NCBI GenBank assembly: GCA_037951105.1
Contig: JBAMJV010007766.1
Location: 21,954-85,953 of the forward strand
Length of the DNA stretch: 64,000 nt
DNA from: Echinarachnius parma
Taxonomy: Eukaryota > Echinodermata > Echinoidea > Clypeasteroida > Echinarachniidae
Direction of reading: 5' to 3'
Part shown: positions 39,801 to 51,900 of the stretch, in pieces
Layout of the letters: every line of letters begins with the position of its first letter
How positions within the stretch are numbered: position 1 is the first letter of the stretch
Translations under genes and position numbers: made by a program
Notes under the pieces: generated by a model
Database searches by the model: none
What the model was told of the DNA's origin: nothing
What the model saw: the letters and a program-made list of their open reading frames with translations, nothing else

Positions 39801-42800
39801 ATGAGTAGTTGCAAAGCGCATCATGTCTAACAAAATCTCACTTCCCAAGATGTAAAAGAAACTTACAGAAATTAGTAAATATGTAAGTTATACGTACAAA
39901 GATCCTATCTCTGTAACACTTTTTGTTTGGTGATATATATTTAAACTTGTGTGTTATTCAGTCCATAATAGACATGCCCTCACTTTTATCCATCCGCAAG
40001 ATAAGTGTCGATTGTCATTGATGATTCTTGCTGATTGTAGTGACACTATATATAAGTGTTAGTGGCAAGTTGTGTTATTAATCCTCAGAATTCCACAGTC
40101 AACTTTAGGAAAAATACTTCCATATTGTCTACTGAAGTCTATTGAATGACTCCTAAATGGATTTAATTGTTTGCACAGATTGTAATAGGGGAGCGACTCC
40201 AAAATCCAAATGTACAATCTCTTATAATAACAAAAATAGTAACCATCTGTGCTACCTATCTTTTCATTGTATGGGATATTTATCGTGTAAACCTGAATAA
40301 GAGGACTGCATTGGCCACTTGAATTCTTGTAATATAATTCAGAATTAAATGTTTTAACCTTTAAGAGACAATTTTTTACTTTGTTACATATTTGTATACA
40401 GTCAAACCTGTCTATAAAGACCATCCAAGAGTTTGAGACTAAAAAATGGGTCATTATAAGCAGGTGGTCTCTAAAGACAGGTTCATTTACATACAAACTG
40501 TTTTCAAGAGAGTCAAGAAGAGTGGTCTTTATAGACAGGTGGTCTCTAAAGACAGGTTCATTCACATACAAACTTGTTTTCAAGAGAGTCAAGAAGAGTG
40601 GTCTTTATAGACAGGTGGTCTCTAAGACAGGTTCATTCATATACAAACTGTTTTCAAGAGAGTCAAAAAGAGTGGTCTTTATAGACAGGTGGTCTCTAAG
40701 ACAGGTTCATTCATATACAAACTTGTTTTCAAGAGAGTCAAGAAGAGTGGTCCTTTATAGACAGGTGGTCTGTAAGACAGGTTCATTCACATACAAACTT
40801 GTTTTCAAGAGAGTCAAGATGAGTGGTCTTTATAGACAGGTGGTCGCTACAGCAGGTTTGACTTTAATTCTATATATTCACAGACCCAATGCAAACTCTA
40901 TCTTCAATGGCAATGGGGTAAACTAACAATTATATAAACCATATGTCGCCCGGGATGTAGTAAAATTTATTAATGCGGGTCGGTATTTATAAGGGTTTAT
41001 TTTATAGGGCTTTTCGGAATCAAAGCAGATGTCCATTTCAGTCAGTCCTGAATGAGTTAAAATGGCAGTATAATTTATAGAGGGGTGGGTAGGGGATGGT
41101 ACATACATGGTAATATACATGTACATGTACACCTTTATAATTATAGGGGCTTTCTGCATGATGCCAGATTTGGCAAAGGTTTATTATTGATTTTATTATT
41201 TTAAGGGATCTAGTTAGCATTGTCAAAATCCACAAAACTTACCAGAACTTTAGCGGTTGTCATATATTCACTGTAAGAAACATGGAGTAGGTTTCGTTTT
41301 TTTCTAGTTTCGTTATGAAGATATTTTTTATTTAAATGTTCAGATTTTTTATTATCTAGTGGAGATTTGTATTTGTGTACAAAGTAAGTGCAGTGAGTTC
41401 ACAAATACCACCTTGCATTTTCTCTCATTACTCGGTCATGAAAGATTTATTTACCATGGAATTTTCACACATCACTCATTTGACATTCCAGATCACATCA
41501 CAAAAATACACATTTTATCATCCATTCATCATTTTTTTGTGTACATGTCAACAAAGTTAGTAGATCCCTTTAAATGGTAGGGCAAGGTTTTCAAGAGATT
41601 TCACACATTTTCTTTTCAAATATATTATTTGCTGTAATACTGAGGTTTCTGTATTCTGTAGGCAGATGCATGAAATATAATATACATGTAACTGTCAATA
41701 CCAGTGTAATTCTGTATGAAGAATTCATTGAAATAGAACTGACAGAGGGTAATTTGAATTCAAATTGAACGTATGGATGTTGGAACCTGTAGCCATATGT
41801 TTTACTAGTTATAAATAACTATACATTTCCTGTGCTTAATACTGGTAATATAAATCATTATGTGTATTCGTAAGAGAATCAAATTAGGGAGTGGGCCTTT
41901 ATGATATACTATAGTGAACTGCAAGAATTGCTCTTAAAAAGTTCAAATTCAAAATATTTTACAGACATGTTTGTTTGGTATTAATGTATAGGGTTATGGC
42001 CCTATTATTTGGTTAATATGCAAGCCAGGTACATTGTTCAGGCATTAATATATAATTTTGTATTTCATAACTTCATTATTTTGCACATTTCCCATATAGC
42101 TTGTACTGCTGAATTGCCATTGGTTCTTTAGTAGCAGAATACAAAGAGGGGATATGCCTATACATATCTTTATCATAGTGCACTGCATTGCTCTTAAACA
42201 TTCAAATTCAGGATGTACTGGCCTTTGTATACTATTAATTAGGTAGTTTGTGTCTGTCATTTGGTAAATTCTCCAGGCATTAAGTTTCTTCTTAGAAGAA
42301 TAAGAACAGAATTGTGCTTGCATTGCTCTTAAAAATTCAAATCCAAGATATAAATTGCCTTTTGTAGTACATATCATGGTTCCATTATTTGGTGAATTCC
42401 CCAGGCATGTACAAGCTAAATTGACATAATTCTCATTCTCATTATGTCTCTGGGGGTATAGACCAAGAAGGGGGAGTGTGCAGCCAATTTTTTAAGAGCG
42501 GAAATGATGCGTGTATAGAGATCCGAGTGACCCCTGACTTGTTTGTGAGTTAAAATTGGGTTTTTGTTGAAATAACCCTTTCACATCAATTGCATTAAAA
42601 ACTTGTGTGGGGGGAGCAATGTGTAGCCATTGATTTGTTGATTGCGACCCATTTACCATTTAGGATTGGTTATTCAAATTATGCTGACTGTGGTCTATGG
42701 GGTTAGCCTGTTAACGACTTGTAACAAAATGTACTTTCTGTGGTATGTGGAGAAAGCATTTTATACCAAAAATTAAATAGTCTCGAGTATGTTAACCCAT

Positions 42801-45369
42801 TTAGGACTAGTAATGGGTTAAGGTTAGGATTTTGGTAAAGGGTTATACATCTCTGAACATTGGTTTATGAAAAAATAACAGTTGAGCAATCATCGCCAGG
42901 TTATGAACCTGGGAAACAAATTTGTCTTGATCCCTTGCCATTGCTTCATGCTTCCAGAATGGCGTAGATTTACATCCCCCGATGTGAAATGGTTATTTGT
43001 CTCCGTCCCTTGCCATTGCTGAGTGGAAACGATCTCCTCAATGAGATCATGATTGCCGCCGAAAGGTTAATGAGAAAGGAACAAGACAAGCCAGTGCTGT
43101 ACATGCCTGTGAATTCAAGGAAAAGTCAGGCTTTAGAAAGGGTCTAGTTTGTACTTTGTAAGTTGTTCAGGTAGGCTTTATTTCTCATTTCATTATTTTA
43201 CAAATTAAAAGTTATGAAATTACAAATGATAGAATAATCTCCTCAATGAGATCACGGTTGCCACCGAAAGGTTGATGAGAGATGAACTAGACAAGCCATG
43301 CACTATACATGCCTTTGAATAAAAGACAAATACAGGCTTTATTAAGTGTCTACTTTGTATGTTGTAAGTAGTTCTGGTAGGCTTTTTTTACAAGATTACA
43401 AGTTATAAAATGTATATTGATGGGATGTTCTCCTCAATGAGAGGGGAACAAGACAAGCCACTGTACATGTCTGTATATTAAAGGAAAAGTCAGGCCTTAG
43501 AAAGTGTCCTATCATTCTTTTGGAAGTAGTTCCAGGAGGCATTCAACAAATTTAAAGTTATGACATTACAAATGATGGGACGATCTCATCGTTGGGCTTA
43601 TGATTGCTGAAATGTTAATGAGAGAGGAACTAGGCAAGGCGCTATTAAACATGCCTGTGAATTGAAGGAAAATTCAGGCTTTATAAAGTGTCTAATCATT
43701 CTTTGTGAGTAATACAAATAATAATGGACTCTCATGCGCGTATTAGTAGGGAGGCATCTTACACATTTTAAGTTAAGAAATTTCATATGTTTGGAAGTTC
43801 TCAACAAACTTATGATTGCTAGTAAAAGGTTAATGAGAAAGAAACAAGAAAGACTTCTATGCTTAACTTGAAGTCAGATTTAGGATTTTAAGCCCCTGTA
43901 TGCTTAATACACAAGTTTAAGACGATTCAAAAAAGCCATAGTGCACCATTAAATGCACCCTTATCCCGCTCCTATTTCCCAATAGGAAACGACCTACCGT
44001 ACTGACCGGCGTAATCGCAGCATACTTTTTCCTTGAAAAAAAACAACGCAAAGTTGGGGTGCGGTACGCGGCGATAGTCAAATTTTGACTTTTGACAGGC
44101 CCCAAAACAACACATTTCCGCATGTGTGGGACTAAAATGTATACTGCACTGTAATATATTGCGTGATAAAAACATACAAAACCAAATTGTATAAGTTTAC
44201 CCTGGCCTAGAACGGTTTCTCACCTTTTTTGCTGATATTTGCTAAATCCGATACGTTTTTAACTTTGCAGTTACGATATTAATGAAACAAACTACCACTA
44301 CCAGCGCCGCGCTTGCCTGTCATTTACTGTACTAGCGATTTAGACATACACGCCGATTAGCATTGGTGTTTTTGGTATGATGCAGCGCGCGCGTGATACG
44401 TACGGCATTGCACAGTAATACGGGGTTCTCTGTAGTACAGTACAGTAGGGGTACGGTAGAGTTCGGTTATTTTGATTGAGTATTCGAGTTCAATTCAGTA
44501 CCACTTCAATGGTACATCGTATGCAGCAATACTGACTCGTAGCTTGTAGTGCTAGTGGCAGTTTTATTGTTTTATTGTCGCCAGTTTGCCTAGCGCACTT
44601 TTCTCCCACTTTAAACAAAATTCATTTCATTGCTCAAAGTCGGCATGCGGCCTTTACGCGGCTGCGGCGATTACGCCAGTCAGTACGGTACTTCATCCTC
44701 ATCACCATGGCTCCTGTTTATCCCCCTTTTTCATCGAAGAAGTTTATGAAGTAATTAAAAGTTAGGGCCATTCCCAAAAGCCATGTAATGCACCATTAAA
44801 TTGTTATGATTAGCCTTCCGCCCCTATCCCACCCCATTCCACCCCCATTGTATAGACAGTGTATAGACACAGCCTACTCCAACCCAAACGCTGTGGCTTT
44901 ATTATTTTCCTCGAAGAAATTATGAAATAAGGACAAAAATTCAAGACAATTCACAAAATCCATACTGCACCATTAAACATGTATGCCGATAACCCCTCCC
45001 TCCCCCCATCCCACCCCCATTTGAGTGTCACTTGGGGCATAGCCCACTCCAAACCAGCCACTATGGCAGCCACTATGGCTACTGTTGTTTAGATAATATA
45101 TCTCCATCTAGTAAGACATGAAATATTGAGTGCATATTAATTTGCATGTTTATTTATTTTGTACAGTCACCATCCCCCTCGTTAATGAAGATTTATCATC
45201 GGTCTGAAATTCCACAAAGCTAGTCTCTCACTCTTTCCACTAATGTTTTTTTCTCTTGTTGAGATGAGGATATACATTGGTTTCACTATTTGCAGGTTTG
45301 CTTCTTTGCTTCTTTCTTTCTTTCTTTCTTTCTTTCTTCTTTCGTTCGTTCGTTCGTTCGTTCGTTCGT

Positions 45370-45437
<68 letters not shown>

Positions 45438-45818
45438 TCGTTCTTTCTTTCTTTCGTTCGTTCGTTCGTTCGTTCGTTCGTTCGTTCGTTCGTTCGTTCG
45501 TTCGTTCGTTCGTTCGTTCGTTCGTTCGTTCGTTCGTTCGTTCGTTCGTTCGTTCGTTCGTTCGTTCGTTCGTTCGTTCGTTCGTTCGTTCGTTCGTTCG
45601 TTCGTTCGTTCGTTCGTTCGTTCGTTCGTTCGTTCGTTCCGTCCGTCCGTCCGTCCGTCCGTCCGTCCGTCCGTCCGTCCGTCCGTCCGTCCGTCCTTCC
45701 TTCCTTCCTTCCTTCCTTCCTTCCTTCCTTCCTTCCTTCCTTCCTTCCTTCCTTCCTTCCTTCCTTCCTTCCTTCCTTCCTTCCTTCCTTCCTTCCTTCC
45801 TTCCTTTCTTTCTTTCTT

Positions 45819-45901
<83 letters not shown>

Positions 45902-48900
45902 TTCTTTCTTTCCTTCTTTTTTTTGAATACCTCTTCTCTAAATAAAGAGATAAATAGTTGATCTTAAATGTAAACAATCTACATGATTGGTTAGTCTCAT
46001 ATTAGAACAATCTGCGCGTTATTAATTATGCTCTAAGAGGTGTTATTAATAGAAAAGGTGCTATAATACGGGTCTCTACCAATCTTCAAATTGAATTAGT
46101 AGGGCATGCACCTTGTTTACCAGAAGAGCTGGCTGGCTGGCTGGCGGTTGTGTGCAGAAATATTAAAAAAACTACCTTGATCCAATCCCTTCTTAACCCA
46201 TTCAGGACTGCAATCTCGAGAATATGATTGTAGTATGTGGTCTAGACTATGGAGAATGAATGTTAACCCCAAATTAAATACTAGTATGGAATGGGCTGAT
46301 CATATATTATCCATAGCATTTGTGCATTGTAAATCGCGCTCCTGTAAGGAATGTATTAACCAAATCACTATAGGGCCCCGTTGCAGAAAAGACTGGCAGT
46401 CAATAGACCGCTTCTGTAATGTATGCAAATAATATGCGTATGACGTAAGACTCCCTGTTGGCAAGCTTAACAATAGTAACTAGGTCCGGCAAGCTAAGTT
46501 TGCCGGAGCTTGCCGGACCTAGTTACTATTGTTAAGCTTGCCAACAGGAAGTCTGACGTCATACGCATATTATTTGCATACATTATAGAAGCGGTCTATT
46601 GTAAGGTTGCAATCAATTGGAAGTCAGAAAATATGCACATTTGAACCAATCAGATTAGCCCGTCACATGACCTGACTTGCAAGGGTTTATCTTGCACCAA
46701 ATACCCATCAGACAGACATTGATGAAACTTTATGGCCGTAATGAAAAGTAAACATAATATAACTGTGTAATCTCCTTTCCTCTTTAAAGGTTCTAGTTAT
46801 TTTTTTTGTTTATGTTAAAAAACGTTGTGTGGATCGGAAAGTCATATACCAGTTTAATCATCTATAGTATGCTTGCAAAATAGTCTGTGAACACTTCATG
46901 GAAAACGGTTCAGTTTTGGCTGATATGTGAGCAAAAAATGGAGAACTTAATTAAAAGAAAACTAGTTCTCAACGACTTGTTTCTCATCTCTGAAATGAAC
47001 AGTTCTGCAATTTTGTGCTCCTTCAATGTTACCGAATACCTTTAATGGCCTTTGCGCAAACATAATAACCCTATAATCTGCTTTCTCTTGAAAGGTGATT
47101 GGTGTGGTGCCCCGCTAGCCATTCACTCAGCACTAATAGCATTGATTTCTGCCCATGTTATCAAGCCAAATGGCAACAAATCTGGAGCGTAATTTTACAG
47201 TCGCCTCATCGCTGTACAGTGAATAGTGTCAGAAGGGCATAAACGTTATAATACGATTTGTTGCTTTAACAACTTTTTGGTTCTAAAGGTGCAACTTGTT
47301 TTTCTCCTAGTAATTAAAAACTTTCTTGTACTTTCTTGTATGTGGTTGAGTGGTTGGTTTACTACTGAGTGTTAGAAGGGCATTATTTCACATAAATTTG
47401 TTTGTATTAACAACCTTTTTGCGCTAAAAATGCAAAATAATTTGAAAAAGCTTTTTTGCACTCGTTAGTTTCCAGTCAACTCACCATGGTGGAATGGTTG
47501 ATGTTCTGAGTGTAAGAAGGGCATAACACAAATTCATGTTGCATATAAACAACCTTTTTGCACTGAGCATGCAAGTTGTTGTCTCTATCCAGTACAGTAG
47601 TATGCATTACCAATGCAAAATGTGATTTAGTGTTCTCCCCAGGACTGTCACTACATGTAAATGATCTCTCAGGCTTATCACATCTATAATAGATATAGAT
47701 TTGTTTTTTTACCCATAATTTCCCTTTCTCATTCTAAAGATCTATAACTTATTGATTTATCCAAAACCAACTCTCTAGAATCTTGAATGTGGATTTCGAA
47801 GATGTGTATTTTGTTGTTGTCTGAAACTAAATACAAAGTAGTCATTTTAGGATCAGAGCATGATGTTCCATTTAATCATCATCTTGTAAAATATAGTATC
47901 AATAGAATATAAAACTATAAGAGTCAATGACAGTTTGTGGCAATGTTAACATCCACACTTATTTTTTTCCAACACTACAGAGTCACGCAAACCAGATATA
48001 ATTATTGCATTATGAAATCATATCAACGATAATGGATTTTCAAGATATTTTGAGTCTAAAAGCTAATATAGTGGATAATAAAAAATTAAAAAACAGAGCA
48101 GGGTAATATATCTAATCATCAGCCAGTCTAATGATCATGATAAATGCATGTAAGAGTAAAACAAGCACTAGGATTGTTAAAAATTAATGCACCAAATTTG
48201 CCCTTTTGCATAAATAATGACTCCATCACTCTTTAACCCATTCAAGACTGGTCCCCAAATTATTGATGAGCTGATGTCTGGAGAATGCATATTATACTTA
48301 AAGGGACTTAGTAACATTGCCCAAATCCTCAAAATCCACTTGGAATTTTAGGGGTTCTCTCATACCTTGTTGTACATGTATTTGTATAATTAACAATAAA
48401 ATCATGGGACAGGTTTCGGTTGTTCAAATTTCTCTTTCGTTAAAAAAAGATATTTACGATTGAAGTGTTCAGATGTTGAATTATCCACTGGATCGTGAGG
48501 ACCGTGTACAAAGTGAGTGCAATGAGTAAGTGAATATCACTTTGCATTTTTGCTCATTTCTCGGCCATATAACGTCCATTTAACTTGAAATTTTCACACA
48601 ACACCCAGTGGACATATCAGATAACAACAATATACATTGTACCAACCCACTCATCACTTTTTGCACATGTCAGCAAAGTTACTAGATCCCTTTAAAGTCT
48701 AACAATCTTGAATTATTCATTTAAACTCGTGCATCCAATTCTTACCGATCCACTCATGCCTGTGCATCATTTGTAAACTGGAACCTGTCTATAGAGGTCA
48801 CCTGCCTACACTGGCCACATTCCTCTAAGGTGGTGCTTATACACAGGTTTGACTGTAAATGGTTAAAGGGGTAGTACAGTTTTGGTAAGGCTGAACTTTA

Positions 48901-51900
48901 GTTACCAAACCTGGACAGTAACATTATAAACTAATAGTTATAACTCCACCATGCTCGAAAGGTATACAAAATTACAAACGACTAAGTAAAAAGCCCATTA
49001 TCATTAAAACACAAGAGGGCGCTCTCTAAAAAGGCATTGGTTTTAACAATCTTTCATACAAAATTATGCAAGTGATGTTTTATTGAAATCATGATTAAAT
49101 AGAGAGATCATCAACAACTATTTAAAAACCGCTTTTGAAAATTTTTGAAAAAGTGTATGCATTTTTTTTATTTTTTGAAAAATTCATCTAATTATTTGGG
49201 CCCCAAATAATTATAAGATCAGATATATTTATTGATATTTCAGCCGTTTCTGGACCGATTTTGACCAAATAAAGTTTATTCTGCCATTAAAATTGCATGT
49301 TCTCTTAAATTCGACACTCAGTTTTTCATTATCTCACCAAAAAATTGTGATGTGCAGCGCCCTCTCTACCAAAACTAAACTACCCCTTTAAGGTAAGAAT
49401 GTGTTAATATCTTCTGGAGATACTGTAGGTGTAGTTTTAGGTAATTCACAATGTGTATGTGCAGACTTATGTGGAAGCTTGTACATGTGTGTATGATTTT
49501 ATGTGCGTGCATGCGTGTGTGTGTGTGTGGGCGTGCGTGCGTGCGTGCGTGTGTGTGTGTATCTCTTTTTTTTTGTGAGTTCAGCTCGAATTTCTATCTA
49601 ATTCTCAGCTCTATCTTCTCAGCAACTGGTCTCAAAATAGATATTAATGATGCATATTTCAATAACAATCCTTCTCTTTTTTTTCTAACTTTGTTGTTTT
49701 GGAGCCCTTTCGTTGTAGTTTTTCCGTCATGACAACCTAGTAATGCTACAATGTAACCGTATATGTCATATCAGGATTTTTAATATTCCTTTGCAGTATC
49801 CCCCTGTATGTACATAATACAAAAATTATATAATTTATAAACTTGGTATTTATTTTAAACTTGGGTAATCATTTTGATTAATATATCAAAACTAAAACGC
49901 TCTCATTTCTTTTTTCTTTAATTGGTCTAGATTGGTTGTTTTGGAGCTCTTTCGTTGGAGCTTTGCCGTCGCGACAGTCTCGTAATGCTATACGTCGGGG
50001 CAAGGATATTTCATCTAATCTCAGTAACATATCTCAAGAGTCAAGATATCAATGGTGCATATTCTAATTGGAATGCTGTTTCTTTATGTCTTTTGTCTTT
50101 ATGTAGGTTGGATGTTTTGGAGCCCTTTCGTTGGAGCTTTTCCGTCGCGACAGTCTAGTAATGCTGTACGTGGGATCGGGTATCTTTGGGCTATTCCTCA
50201 GCAGTATCTACCCATCGTCGGTGGCTTATGCTGAGCAGCATATAAAAATGTCTGGTAGGTATCCTCAAACAAATATGTATTAATCTGTTCAGGACTAATC
50301 CCCAACATACTGGGGCAGGAATCTATTGAAAATTCATGTTTTGAATGGGTTGATAATGATTTAACTCCTTGAGTGCCAATCTCACATTTTTGCACCACAC
50401 AGTGCACACAAAATGCCATAGAGCGTTAAAATCCCTGAAACTCAAAGTGTTAAAGTGCCCAGTACACAGGATATGTATGGATATTTTCAAAAGAATAAAT
50501 ATGAATGTAAAACAGTGTAAGTAGAACATTTGTGTTTGGATTAAACTTTGACTATATGTGATCCTTTTGTTCTGTAAAGTATTTTATTCTAATTACCATT
50601 TTTTAAAAGTAAGTATGATGAACAAACTTTTATTAATGGCTTCATGCTCAGACAGACTCCAAAAAGCTTACTTATAATGGGGGGAAAAAAACCTTATGGT
50701 ACTCAAGTAGGCAACAGTTACACTTTGGGATCTGTTAGGCTGAAAGTTTTGTGACAGTTTTATTTGCAACTGATTGCGCAGTTCAAATAATCATAATTGA
50801 TTATTGCTTATATAAATGTTCACACCAAATGGATCATTCAAGCAAATGTTCAACGCATTGACATTTCATAACAAGTTGTGATTTATTCTCTTTTACTCGC
50901 AGGAATCGTAACTAGTTGTATAGTCATAGGAGCAGCCACCGGAGAAATGACATTTCCTGTTATTGTGGGAAGGGTGAGTTACATTTTATTTATGTCTTCA
51001 CGGTTTTAGAATCTCATTTCATTTCATTTTGATTTTCATTTTCATTTCACTAATTTAATTGTTCATTTCATTGATTTCCATATTCTGCATTAATTTATCC
51101 TGTATAAAATAAAACAATGCTATGAAATATGAAATTCTCTTGGAATTATTTCGACCTGGGGTGTTTCACAACGATTCTTAAAGTTGAAATAAAGTTATAC
51201 ATTGGACTTACAGTTATAGTAAGCTGTTTCTCACCTTGGAATCAACCATAATCATAAGCATAAGTGCAAATATTTGAGACTTGAGAGTTTTATTAAACTT
51301 AACATCAAGAACATGAAATCTCCTTCATAATCGAAGTACAACTTAAAATTTTAGTTCAAACTTAGAATCTTGGTAAAGCACTTCTTTGTGGCCTGAAATA
51401 AAGAAAAATCACAAACAAGACTTGTTTCATTTTGGTTTATTTGATTTTATTTGAGTAAAAATGTGGTAGTAATGAAATTTTGAAGGCTCATTTTAGGCTG
51501 CCCCGGGCTAAGCCCAGTTTAAATTATTCCCTACAAGAAAATTGGACATGTTCAGCTTACATGGTTTATATTGTTTTAACTAAAAATGAATGTGTTACGT
51601 TTTAATTGAGTGAAAATATAATTATTGATTGATCAATTTATTTCCACTTAAAGACACATGAAATACAGATACATCATGTATGTTCAATCCATAAAACATT
51701 TCATCTAGAAGCAGGGCTTGCACTTAGCGGTGGCCCGGGTGCCAATGGCCACCTGAAATTTCATTTGGCCACTAGAAATAAGCAATTGGCCACTAACTAA
51801 TTAGGTTCTACAACACACAAGTCTATGGTAAGAATATATTTGATGTGAAATTTTGGCCACCTGAAAAAAAAGGTTAAGGGAAAGCCCTGAGAAGCCAATG

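Larger units (their letters stand above)
6520..50106 (+). other. 43.6-kb intron between exons b and c
   Basis: The intron has GT at 6520 and AG at 50105-50106 and the flanking exons join within one membrane helix. Scanning for open frames bounded by splice sites gave no further family exon and no unrelated gene. Its content is almost wholly repeats, described separately. Stretches where I see nothing distinctive include 7780-8280, 9244-9720, 10600-11090, 14590-15460, 27030-28180, 33220-33900, 36880-38580, 39800-40390, 46690-47190 and 47600-48290. Confidence 0.75.

Noticed and set aside
40059..40926. Overlapping 177- and 181-residue frames on opposite strands
   Set aside because: Both run across the 77-bp tandem array and follow its period; no family similarity.
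45240..45977. Open frames of 220-245 residues on both strands
   Set aside because: They are translations of a 4-bp microsatellite with no stop in any frame; the product is only RSFV/ERTN or SFLP-type repeats.
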